A stretch of 24,171 bases of DNA from Clostridia bacterium (lineage in GTDB: Bacteria > Bacillota > Clostridia > Oscillospirales > CAG-382): assembly GCA_017560285.1 (NCBI GenBank), contig JAFYOG010000145.1, positions 1-24,171 on the forward strand, written 5' to 3'. The notes under the pieces are model-generated. The model did not search any database, had not been told where the DNA came from, and saw only the letters and a list, made by a program, of their open reading frames with translations. Of the stretch, positions 15,843-23,271 are shown piece by piece. The first letter of the stretch is position 1, and each line of letters starts with the position of its first letter. The translations under genes were made by a program, and so were the position numbers.

Positions 15843-18025
15843 ACTAACTCTAACAAAAGCTTCAGCGCGGTGTGTCTTATGGGAATGCGGTTGTTTTTAA
15901 CCATAACCCCCAACGAACGCGATCCCCCCACCACAATCGCCATTTCCTTTGCCCTTGTAACCGCTGTGTAAAGCAGGTTTCGGGTCATTAACGGGAAGGG
16001 GGCATCAAAGGATGGAATAATTACCACCTTGTATTCGCTGCCCTGGCTTTTATGGGCGGTAACCGCATAAGCGTGCTCCAGTTCCTCTAATAACGAAAAA
16101 TCATATTCGGCTATCCTGCCGTCGAAATCTATTGTCATACATTCGCCGCGGGTGTCAATTTCTGTTATCCTGCCCACGTCGCCGTTAAAAATGCCTGTGC
16201 TTTCCTCGGCGCCACGCTTCCAAACAAGGTCATAATTGTTTTTTATCTGCATAACCTTGTCCCCTTGGCGAAAAATAACGTTTCCGTATTTCTTTTCGCT
16301 TTTTCGGGGTGATTTTGGGTTAAGCACGTTCTGGAACGCCTCGTTAAGCTCTTTGGTACCCAAAACGCCCTTTTTGGTGCAGGTAATAATCTGAATATCC
16401 TCTAACGGGTCCAAACCATACCGCTTTGGCAGCCGTTCTGCCGCAAAAGCAATAATTAAATCTACAATTTCCTTGGCAGATTGCTTTTCTACAAAGAAAA
16501 AGTCCTTGTCCCTTGCGTTAAGCACGGGCATTTCCCCGCGGTTAATGGCGTGGGCGTTCATAACAATAAGGCTTTCCTCTGCCTGCCTAAAAATCTTGTT
16601 AAGCTTAATAACGTTAAACTTTTGGCAATTTATAATATCGTTAAGACAGTTACCCGCCCCCACCGGCGGAAGCTGGTCGGGGTCGCCGATAAGAATAAGA
16701 TAACTGCCGGTTTTTACCGCCTTAAGCAAAGCGCACATAAGGGCGGTATCTACCATCGAAAGCTCGTCTATAATAATAACCTTTTGGGCAATGGGGTTTT
16801 CCTCGTTCTTGCAAAAGCTGTGGCCCATATCGGTAACCGATGCTTCAAGCAAGCGGTGAATAGTTTTTGCCTCCTTGCCCGAGGATTCAAACATTCTTTG
16901 CGCCGCTCTGCCCGTAGGCGCCGCGAGCACGCAGGAAAATTTTAAAATATTGCAAATTTCCAAAATAGCCTTTATAACCGTGGTCTTACCCGTGCCGGGT
17001 CCGCCGGTAATAACCGTAACACCGCCGGTAAGGGCGTGGCTTATGGCTTGCTTTTGCTCGGGGGCGTATTCAATGTTATAAAGCGATTCTAAGCTTGCAA
17101 TCTGTTCCTCTAACCCTTGCAGGGTAAACGGGAACTTAAAATCGGCCAATGCCCGTAATTTTGCGGCAATATAAACCTCGGCGTTATACAGCTCGGAAAG
17201 TGCAAAGCATTCGTCCTCGGCGGTAAACCGCTTTAGCTTTTCTAACGTAACCAACCGTTCTGCCGCGGCGGCAACGTTTTCTCTCCGCACGCCCAAAACC
17301 GCCGTTGCGCTGTCCAAAAGCTCTTCCTTCGGCAAATAGCAATGACCGCCGTTCATAGCTGCTACGTTAAGAATATGTATAATGCCCGCCTCTATACGCT
17401 CGGGGGTTTCCTGCGAAAACCCAAGGGACATCGCCACCTTATCTGCCTTTTCGAACCCAATGCCCGAAATATCGTCGCAAAGACGGTAGGGGGTTCTTTT
17501 AACAATATCTATGGCGGCAGACCCGTAAGCCTTAAAAATCTTTACCGATAAAGCGGGGCCGAAATATTGGTTGCAAAACATCATAACGTTGCGCATACCA
17601 AATTGTTCGGTATAGCTTTTATGTATTTCGTCGGCACGCTTGGGGGAAATACCCCTTATATCGCAAAGCCAACGGGGATTGTTTTCTATAATATCTAAGG
17701 TTTCCTCGCCAAAGCGTTCTACAATTCTGTCGGCGGTAACGGGGCCAACACCCTTTATGGCGCCTGATGCCAAATACCGCACAATGGCTGCGGCGGTGGT
17801 GGGAAGCTTTTTTTCAAAGTATTCTACCCTAAACTGCCTGCCGAAGGTAGAATGAACCTGCCATTCCCCCTGAACCCTAACCGTTTCGCCCTCGGCAATA
17901 TAGGGCATTATTCCCACAAGGGTAACGGGCTCGTTTCCGCAGTTTATAACACAAACGGTATACCCGTTTTCGGGGTTGGAATAAACAACGTCCTCAACAA
18001 CGCCGTCCAAATACAAATCTGCCAA
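15839..18025 (-). CDS. recD2: RecD2-type ATP-dependent DNA helicase
   Basis: This 728-residue SF1B 5'-3' helicase is of the RecD2 type, which works without RecBC in repair and fork maintenance. The N-terminus has an OB-like domain (SNPENGYTVCVINCG) and helix-hairpin-helix segments (GVGPVTADRIVERFG, GISPKRADEI, GIGFEKADKVA). Helicase motifs: Walker A ITGGPGTGKTTV near 340, Walker B KVIIIDELSMVD, motif III LIGDPDQLPPVGAGN, and C-terminal YAVTAHKSQGSEY and LLYTAVTRAKE. The start is a TTG at 18025; AAGGGGGG lies 8 nt upstream, the N-terminus matches the family and no ATG fits. It follows the 80-residue gene by 17 nt and overlaps the ComF-like gene. Confidence 0.95.
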   Translation of the reverse strand: MADLYLDGVVEDVVYSNPENGYTVCVINCGNEPVTLVGIMPYIAEGETVRVQGEWQVHSTFGRQFRVEYFEKKLPTTAAAIVRYLASGAIKGVGPVTADRIVERFGEETLDIIENNPRWLCDIRGISPKRADEIHKSYTEQFGMRNVMMFCNQYFGPALSVKIFKAYGSAAIDIVKRTPYRLCDDISGIGFEKADKVAMSLGFSQETPERIEAGIIHILNVAAMNGGHCYLPKEELLDSATAVLGVRRENVAAAAERLVTLEKLKRFTAEDECFALSELYNAEVYIAAKLRALADFKFPFTLQGLEEQIASLESLYNIEYAPEQKQAISHALTGGVTVITGGPGTGKTTVIKAILEICNILKFSCVLAAPTGRAAQRMFESSGKEAKTIHRLLEASVTDMGHSFCKNEENPIAQKVIIIDELSMVDTALMCALLKAVKTGSYLILIGDPDQLPPVGAGNCLNDIINCQKFNVIKLNKIFRQAEESLIVMNAHAINRGEMPVLNARDKDFFFVEKQSAKEIVDLIIAFAAERLPKRYGLDPLEDIQIITCTKKGVLGTKELNEAFQNVLNPKSPRKSEKKYGNVIFRQGDKVMQIKNNYDLVWKRGAEESTGIFNGDVGRITEIDTRGECMTIDFDGRIAEYDFSLLEELEHAYAVTAHKSQGSEYKVVIIPSFDAPFPLMTRNLLYTAVTRAKEMAIVVGGSRSLGVMVKNNRIPIRHTALKLLLELV

Positions 18026-18042
18026 AAGCTCCGCCCCCCTTT

Positions 18043-18285
18043 TTAGAAATACTTAATATATATCCTGCGGTTATCCATATCCCCAATACGGCGGATAATT
18101 TCTTCCTGCTCTGCATCGTTGCGGCAAATAATTATCATATCCGGCGGCAGGTCGGTATTATCGTTAAAGCAAATGCAAACGTAGCTTGCCTTTTTCGCCG
18201 CCGCCCTTCGTATAAAATCCCTAAAAGCCAAGGCAACGCCCAAGCCCGCCAAAACCGATAACAGTATTATCCCTGCAAGATGCAT
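18043..18285 (-). CDS. Small membrane-anchored protein, function unknown
   Basis: This 80-residue protein has one N-terminal transmembrane helix (about 4-23), a short Arg/Lys-rich stretch (24-32) that should remain cytoplasmic, and a compact C-terminal domain with ASYVCICFN, DMIIICRNDAEQEEIIRRI and RIYIKYF. No family was recognised. It is first in the long repair-rich operon, 17 nt ahead of recD2. The ATG at 18285 is preceded by AAGAGGTG at an 8-nt spacing, so it is a real translated gene. Nothing in the sequence tells its function. Confidence 0.75.
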   Translation of the reverse strand: MHLAGIILLSVLAGLGVALAFRDFIRRAAAKKASYVCICFNDNTDLPPDMIIICRNDAEQEEIIRRIGDMDNRRIYIKYF

Positions 18286-18300
18286 ATCTAATCACCTCTT

Positions 18301-18329
18301 ATTATATTATATGCGCGGCTTAATTTCAA
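18301..18329 (-). promoter_or_regulatory. Promoter of the recD2-ligA operon
   Basis: On the minus strand, TTGAAA (18329-18324), 17 bp and TATAAT (18306-18301) match the vegetative consensus. A second TATAAT at 18311-18306 pairs with TTCACT 17 bp upstream. From the first, the start site would fall near 18294, inside the ribosome site; from the second, near 18299. Either gives a very short leader. Confidence 0.6.
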
Positions 18330-18352
18330 GTGAAATAGTTAATATTCCCGCA

Positions 18353-18381
18353 GAATATATCTGCTTTTTTCAGCATATTGT
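18353..18381 (+). promoter_or_regulatory. Possible sigma-E-like sporulation promoter before sigK
   Basis: GAATATA (18353-18359), a 14-bp spacer and CATATTGT (18374-18381) resemble the Bacillus mother-cell sigma-E consensus (about KMATATT-N14-CATAnnnT), as expected for sigK. The resulting leader to the ATG would be only about 10 nt, which weakens the call. Confidence 0.35.
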
Positions 18382-18397
18382 TGTGGTAGGTGATTTT

Positions 18398-19087
18398 ATG
18401 CTGACCTTTCTTTTATCTATCCTATCAAAATGCTTTTGCTTGCTGCTTCGCACGGGGGAACCCAATTCCTTTCCGCCGCCCCTAAGCAAAGAGGAGGAAT
18501 ACCGCCTTTTTACCCGTACAAGGGCAGGGGATATGGCGGCGCGCAACAAGCTTATCGAGCACAATTTACGGCTCGTTTCCCACATAGTAAAAAAATATTA
18601 CACTACCGCCAAAGACCAAGAGGATTTGGTTTCGGTGGGCACGATAGGGCTTATAAAGGCTATCGACAGCTTCGATATTTCAAAGGGTGCGCGGTTTGCC
18701 ACTTATGCAGGCAAATGCCTGCAAAACGAGATTTTAATGTACTTCCGTTCCCAAAAGAAGCACGCAAACGTAACCTCTATAAACGACCCCGTGGACGTAG
18801 ATAAAGACGGCAACCCCCTTACTTATTTAGAAATAATCGCCGCCCCCGACGATATTGTAGATTCTATCGACCGCAAGATAAAGTTAGAAAAAATAAACGC
18901 CGCCGTAAAAAACGCACTTACCGAGAGGGAACGTAAAATAATGATGCTTCGCTACGGTCTTAACAAAAGCGGAAAGCACTTTGCCCAACGTGACGTTGCA
19001 AAAATGCTTGGCATATCCCGCAGCTACGTTTCCCGTTTGGAAAAAAGCGCAATAGAGAAGATAAGGGAATACGCAAAATCACGGTAA
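18398..19087 (+). CDS. sigK: RNA polymerase sporulation sigma factor SigK (pro-SigK)
   Basis: This 229-residue sigma-70-family protein matches late mother-cell SigK. A hydrophobic pro-sequence (LTFLLSILSKCFCLLL) precedes PPPLSKEEEYRLF, as in Bacillus pro-SigK, where the pro-sequence is removed by SpoIVFB. Region 2 includes LIEHNLRLVSHIVKKY, DLVSVGTIGLIKAIDSFD and ARFATYAGKCLQNEILM. Region 4 has LTERERKIMMLRYGL and the helix-turn-helix RDVAKMLGISRSYVSRLE. The ATG at 18398 is chosen because AGGTGA lies 5 nt upstream; an in-frame ATG at 18311 would add 29 residues with no ribosome site and no family similarity. The gene is uninterrupted, with no skin-like element. It is divergent from the recD2 operon. 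Confidence 0.93.
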   Translation: MLTFLLSILSKCFCLLLRTGEPNSFPPPLSKEEEYRLFTRTRAGDMAARNKLIEHNLRLVSHIVKKYYTTAKDQEDLVSVGTIGLIKAIDSFDISKGARFATYAGKCLQNEILMYFRSQKKHANVTSINDPVDVDKDGNPLTYLEIIAAPDDIVDSIDRKIKLEKINAAVKNALTERERKIMMLRYGLNKSGKHFAQRDVAKMLGISRSYVSRLEKSAIEKIREYAKSR

Positions 19088-19094
19088 ATTGTTG

Positions 19095-19124
19095 TTGACA
19101 ACTAGGGCAAAAATATGCTAAATT
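19095..19124 (+). promoter_or_regulatory. Candidate promoter of the leader peptide / M23 peptidase unit
   Basis: An exact TTGACA (19095-19100) lies just after the sigK stop. With an 18-bp spacer the -10 would be TAAATT (19119-19124), 4 of 6 matches; with 17 bp it is CTAAAT. The short leader ORF starts about 40 nt further on. Confidence 0.45.
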
Positions 19125-19170
19125 AAAATTGTAGAGTACCTATATCTAAAAACAGAAAGAGGTGTTCCCA

Positions 19171-19233
19171 ATGGAAAACGAAATCGTGTGTAATTACGGC
19201 GGTTTTGCGCCTTGGGAAGCTGCGGCTTTTTAG
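19171..19233 (+). CDS. 20-residue leader-type ORF
   Basis: An ATG at 19171 with a strong AAAGAGGTG ribosome site (6-7 nt spacing) opens a 20-codon frame ending at TAG (19231-19233). The peptide is MENEIVCNYGGFAPWEAAAF. It contains one Cys, one Trp and a Gly-Gly pair but no run of a single amino acid, so it is not a classic biosynthetic leader. The stop codon falls at the edge of a hairpin stem (19223-19231 with 19242-19250). Just downstream is a terminator-like hairpin and then a secreted peptidase gene. It could be a regulatory leader peptide, a signalling or modified-peptide precursor, or a chance ORF; the ribosome site argues against chance. Confidence 0.4.
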   Translation: MENEIVCNYGGFAPWEAAAF

Positions 19234-19260
19234 CCGAATATAAAAAGCCGAATATAAAAA
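19233..19260 (+). repeat. 14-bp tandem duplication in the leader
   Basis: The sequence GCCGAATATAAAAA occurs twice in direct tandem (19233-19246 and 19247-19260). The first copy supplies the right arm of a 9-bp stem with CGGCTTTTT at 19223-19231, which contains the end of the short ORF. Confidence 0.75.
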
Positions 19261-19274
19261 CAAAAAACTTCTCT

Positions 19275-19328
19275 AACGCATAAGCCGCCACACCAAGGCA
19301 GACTTATGCGTTTTTTATAACGCATAAG
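19275..19328 (+). promoter_or_regulatory. Attenuator-like element with two mutually exclusive hairpins
   Basis: Arm 1 AACGCATAAG (19275-19284) pairs with arm 2 CTTATGCGTT (19303-19312), and a run of T (19311-19316) follows, forming a terminator. Arm 3 repeats AACGCATAAG (19319-19328) and can pair with arm 2 instead, with a 6-nt loop. The two structures cannot coexist. No promoter was seen between this element and the peptidase gene at 19363, so that gene seems to depend on read-through. Confidence 0.55.
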
Positions 19329-19362
19329 GGATTTTAACATTTATAAAAAAGGAGAAGAAAAA

Positions 19363-21900
19363 ATGAAAAAGTTATCAAAGTACAAAATCGTTTCAATAAT
19401 ACTTACAATAGCAGTGTGCTTATCTTTGGTCCCCCTTTCGGTTTTTGCGGTAAATCCGCAGGCAACCCTGCCCGAAACCCCCGAAATAAGCGCAGAACTT
19501 CTTGCCAGCCTGCCCGAAACACTTGATGCGGATGCCATAGCAGGCAAAGGACATATAAGCCGTTTATATGCCGAAGAAACCGACCTTAACAGCGTGGTTT
19601 TCGATAACGGCAACGGCGCCCAAAGCGTTTATATCTTCGGCGAGGATATAAAGTATATAGATAAAGACGGCAAAACCCGCGATAAAAGTAATAAGCTGCA
19701 ATCGGTAATAGGCGGCTATACCAACCCATATAACGATATTCAGGTGTTCTATCCTACGGAAATTTCTTCGGGAATAACCGTAAATTATAAGGATTATACC
19801 GTAAATATGGTTCCGATGCCCGATATTTCCTCTAACGAAATGTCAACTACCTCTTTTGCAACCTTGGTAACCGAGGATAAACGCACCACGCCCGATGCGG
19901 TTAAGTATAATAACGTATTCGGTGCCAATACCGCGGTGGAATATATCCAACAGTTTACAGGCTTTAAAGAGATTATAACCGTAGAGGAATATACCGGCCA
20001 AACCGAATTTGCGTTTATGATCACCACAAACGGTCTTACCCTTGCGTTAAACGAGGGCACTGCAGAGCTTACCGACCCTGCAACCAAAACAGTGGTAGGC
20101 AAGCTTGGCGACCTTGTAATGTGGGACAGCATAAATACCTACTATACCGGTGAATACACCATAGAAGAGATAAAACCCAACGACATATACGTTGTGGTTA
20201 TAGATGCAACCGAAATCCTTACCAACCCCGATACCGTTTACCCCGTGTATGTCGATCCGGCGATGAGTGTAGATCCAGGTTCAAATACAGCTACTCAGGA
20301 TGTTACCATATACACCGAAGATACGTCTACGCATGCGATTGAACCATTCCTTGTTATAGGTGATTCTACAGCAGCAGATTCTACGCTTTCGCGTGGTGTA
20401 GGCAGAACTTTTGCTAGATTTAAAACATTGTTTACAAATACTAACATTAATTCGTATTATACCAATAAAACGATAACGGGGGTATATTATTCTGCCAAGG
20501 TGGCTACGCCTCTTAATGACGAAGCCGAACCGTTAACGATAGAGGCGAGGTTTTCAAATAGCAATTGGCCCGAAACACTTAGATATAACAATAGCTCTTG
20601 GAATTACGGTGCGGACCTAATAAGCCGTACAGTATATAATAATACTTCGTGGCTTAATATAGATTTGACTTATGCATATTTGGAATGGAAAAGTTCAAAC
20701 CCTCGCTACGCATCAAATTTCGGCTTTGTTCTTAAATTAGCAGATGAAAGTAAAGGTATTGCAATATATTCATCCGAAAACACTAACACCAGCCTTATTC
20801 CGTGTGCAGTGGTGGAAACGATGCATTTTTACAGCAACGTGCCGATGATATATAAAATTCGTAATATTGCGGAAAGTGATTATTACATTAGTGTAAAAAA
20901 TGGTTTGGATTATAAAGGTACCGATATTTATGCTGAACCTTTGCAGGTGTCGGGCAATGATGTTGATGTTTGGAAATCAAATTATAGCAAGCAGTTCATA
21001 TTAGACTATACTTCCGAAACAAATGAATATGTAATGAAGGCCTTATGTAGTCAAAACGGACTTCATAGGGAGGTAAGCATAGATACTACCAAACAAGATA
21101 AGATAATTCTAGATCATAAAGATGATGAATCCGACAATGTGTTTATGATAACTCAAGTTACGACCGGTCAATACAAAATATCTCGAAAAAGTACAATGGG
21201 TACCGGCGCTGAAAAAGTTTTAACTGCAGGAACAATCACAAATAACGAGGCTCCTGATAATATTAGTGTAACGTTGGAAACATATACTTCGGATAATCAT
21301 CAAAAATGGGTTATTGAACCAGATTATAACGCATATGTAGAACGAGAGTATTACCGCATGATGACTGGGCAATGTTATCCGTTAAAGACAAGTAGCAGTG
21401 CCACTAACGCCCAGAATAATTCGATTAATGATATAACATCGGGTTACGGTTTTCGCAATGCAGGTGTGCATTATGGATTAGATATAGAAGTGATTTATTT
21501 TGCCGATGTATACAGCATATGGGATGGAACTGTGGTATATGTAGACGAATCAATGAGCAACAGCCGCGGCAAAAATGTTGTAGTTAGAGCAGATGATTAT
21601 TATGCCTACGGACTTAGCGGACAATCAGATCCTTTATATGTAGTATATATGCATATGAGTGATGTTGTGGTTTCTGTTAATGATCCCGTAATTGCAGGTG
21701 AAACTATTTTAGGCAAAAGCGGAAATACCGGAGAAAACACATTTATAGATACGCATTTGCATATTTCAATAATTACCGATACAAATAGTATTTCAAGTAT
21801 TACAACATTGTCAAACACAGTAGATCCGTTTATTATGTTTGATGAACTTGATATGGAATATGATTTTGGTGTCGACAACGACAATGATGGTATCAGTTAG
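19363..21900 (+). CDS. Secreted mosaic protein with DNRLRE-like, ricin-like and M23 metallopeptidase domains
   Basis: This 845-residue exported protein has a signal peptide ending near SVFA (residue 29). Residues 30-300 form an N-terminal region typical of large Firmicutes wall-associated proteins (GEDIKYIDKDGKTRDKSN; YPVYVDPAM at its end). Residues ~310-490 resemble a DNRLRE/carbohydrate-binding-like beta domain. Residues ~495-655 have a ricin-type lectin pattern (IRNIAESDYYISV ... QKWVIEPD). The C-terminus (~690-845) is a LytM/M23 endopeptidase with zinc ligands His703, Asp707 (HxxxD) and His800 (HxH), plus His764 in YMHMSD, so it is probably active on peptidoglycan cross-bridges. Codon use shifts to AT-rich near base 20260. 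GGAG at 19351-19354 serves the ATG. A lipoprotein gene follows after 15 nt. Domain calls before M23 are by eye. Confidence 0.82.
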   Translation: MKKLSKYKIVSIILTIAVCLSLVPLSVFAVNPQATLPETPEISAELLASLPETLDADAIAGKGHISRLYAEETDLNSVVFDNGNGAQSVYIFGEDIKYIDKDGKTRDKSNKLQSVIGGYTNPYNDIQVFYPTEISSGITVNYKDYTVNMVPMPDISSNEMSTTSFATLVTEDKRTTPDAVKYNNVFGANTAVEYIQQFTGFKEIITVEEYTGQTEFAFMITTNGLTLALNEGTAELTDPATKTVVGKLGDLVMWDSINTYYTGEYTIEEIKPNDIYVVVIDATEILTNPDTVYPVYVDPAMSVDPGSNTATQDVTIYTEDTSTHAIEPFLVIGDSTAADSTLSRGVGRTFARFKTLFTNTNINSYYTNKTITGVYYSAKVATPLNDEAEPLTIEARFSNSNWPETLRYNNSSWNYGADLISRTVYNNTSWLNIDLTYAYLEWKSSNPRYASNFGFVLKLADESKGIAIYSSENTNTSLIPCAVVETMHFYSNVPMIYKIRNIAESDYYISVKNGLDYKGTDIYAEPLQVSGNDVDVWKSNYSKQFILDYTSETNEYVMKALCSQNGLHREVSIDTTKQDKIILDHKDDESDNVFMITQVTTGQYKISRKSTMGTGAEKVLTAGTITNNEAPDNISVTLETYTSDNHQKWVIEPDYNAYVEREYYRMMTGQCYPLKTSSSATNAQNNSINDITSGYGFRNAGVHYGLDIEVIYFADVYSIWDGTVVYVDESMSNSRGKNVVVRADDYYAYGLSGQSDPLYVVYMHMSDVVVSVNDPVIAGETILGKSGNTGENTFIDTHLHISIITDTNSISSITTLSNTVDPFIMFDELDMEYDFGVDNDNDGIS

Positions 21901-21915
21901 AAAGGAAACTGCATT

Positions 21916-23220
21916 ATGAAAAAACTAATAACATTACTAACAACCTTAATACTTTTATTAACCTGCATACTTTCTGCCTGCTCGGGAACACAAATCGGTT
22001 CTACCCCCGACCAAACAAGCGAACCAAATATTTCCAACGAATCTTCCGAACCTGCAGAAAATTCTGTGCCTAATGAAAATTCGAGCGACATTATTGCGAA
22101 CCCGGAAGATATAACTAATACGCTATGGGAGGGCGAAGATAAAAATAAGGCTTCCAACGGTGTATACGTTTATGATAATCAGGCGTTATATATATTTGAA
22201 AGGCAACGCGAGGTTGGGGCAAGCTTGCCGTTTATTGTAAAAACCAATGAAAACGGCGTGGCGTTGGTTGAATTTCTGAATGGTGCAAACACAACGCAAA
22301 CGATAAATTATACCAATGTTTTGTATAGCGAAACCGAAAACAATAGTGTTTTGGAGTTTACTATAAAAGACGATGTCTTGGGTGAAATGAAGTTTTCCAA
22401 GGAAAACGGAAGCTTTGCGTGGAAAGAAATGGTAAATGGTGAAGAAACAAATCGTGTAACTATTACTATTTACGAAAAAGACATAACTGCACCGTATGTT
22501 GCTGAAGCCGAATGGATTTTATGCGGAAGGGTATATATTAGCTGTGAATACGATTATTATACCGATTATAAATGCGATATTATATATCCAAACGGGAAAA
22601 CTGTACAAAAAACTGTAGTGATCGATGAAACTGAAAATGTTATTTCTACAGTAACATTAGCAAGACATTATTTTGAAGGCACAAAACCGTCCTTTACGGG
22701 TGGCAAGGTCAGCCCAAATGGTACTGCTTATGATATATACGAATTTTACGGAATAGGGGATAAATACGGAACGGGTTATGCAACTTTCGGAATTTCGGTA
22801 AAATCTTTCGGTAACGGTGTTGCCGAGATTTGGCATAACGAAGAATGGATAAACGTTAATTATAACGAGCCTGTTTTCGACTATGTAAGCCCCGATGAAA
22901 AATATTCAACCGGTACTATCGATATTTCCGGTACAATCTGCGAAATAACGCACAAAAAAGCAGAATATGACGGTGAGTATTTAAGCACCTATGAAAATTA
23001 TATTATATATTACAACCCTAATAATAGCTTAGAAGCATTATCAACTATAACTTTAACGCTGTCCGAAGATGGCGGTGTACAAAGGTTAGAAATCGACACC
23101 TATTTTGAATGGACTTCCGATGGTGATACCGTTACAATAACATATCCCAACGGCGTAACCGAAACGGAGACCTTATATCGTAATAACTATGGTGATTATT
23201 TGTTATATGAACCGCAATAA
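21916..23220 (+). CDS. Predicted lipoprotein of unknown function, partner of the M23 protein
   Basis: This 434-residue protein has a lipoprotein signal with lipobox LSAC (Cys22), then a Ser/Glu/Asn/Pro-rich linker (about 23-65) and an extracellular part that looks beta-rich. Two similar segments occur in the mature part (IIYPNGKTVQKTV near 230 and ITYPNGVTETETL near 413), which suggests a duplicated fold. No family was recognised. AAAGGA precedes the ATG at 21916. It shares the AT-rich codon use of the 3' part of the M23 gene and is closed by a terminator, so the two form one transcription and probably one transfer unit. A partner, receptor or self-protection role against the hydrolase is possible but is inference from position only. 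Confidence 0.72.
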   Translation: MKKLITLLTTLILLLTCILSACSGTQIGSTPDQTSEPNISNESSEPAENSVPNENSSDIIANPEDITNTLWEGEDKNKASNGVYVYDNQALYIFERQREVGASLPFIVKTNENGVALVEFLNGANTTQTINYTNVLYSETENNSVLEFTIKDDVLGEMKFSKENGSFAWKEMVNGEETNRVTITIYEKDITAPYVAEAEWILCGRVYISCEYDYYTDYKCDIIYPNGKTVQKTVVIDETENVISTVTLARHYFEGTKPSFTGGKVSPNGTAYDIYEFYGIGDKYGTGYATFGISVKSFGNGVAEIWHNEEWINVNYNEPVFDYVSPDEKYSTGTIDISGTICEITHKKAEYDGEYLSTYENYIIYYNPNNSLEALSTITLTLSEDGGVQRLEIDTYFEWTSDGDTVTITYPNGVTETETLYRNNYGDYLLYEPQ

Positions 23221-23234
23221 CCTTAACAAATAAC

Positions 23235-23262
23235 AAAAGGACAGCTTTCGCTGTCCTTTTTT
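23235..23262. terminator. Rho-independent terminator, probably bidirectional
   Basis: The stem AAAAGGACAGC (23235-23245) pairs with GCTGTCCTTTT (23250-23260) around a TTTC loop and is followed by TT. It ends the M23-lipoprotein unit; on the minus strand it lies 10 nt after the SufB-like stop and also carries T-rich sequence. Confidence 0.9.
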
Positions 23263-23271
23263 GATGTTTAA

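Noticed and set aside
18311..18397. Longer SigK start adding 29 residues
   Set aside because: No ribosome site precedes it, the added residues have no family similarity, and the ATG at 18398 has AGGTGA at good spacing with a normal pro-sequence.
19363..21900. Rhs/YD-repeat polymorphic toxin
   Set aside because: The N-terminal region is reminiscent of wall-associated Rhs-type proteins, but no YD repeats are present and the C-terminus is an M23 peptidase rather than a toxin domain.
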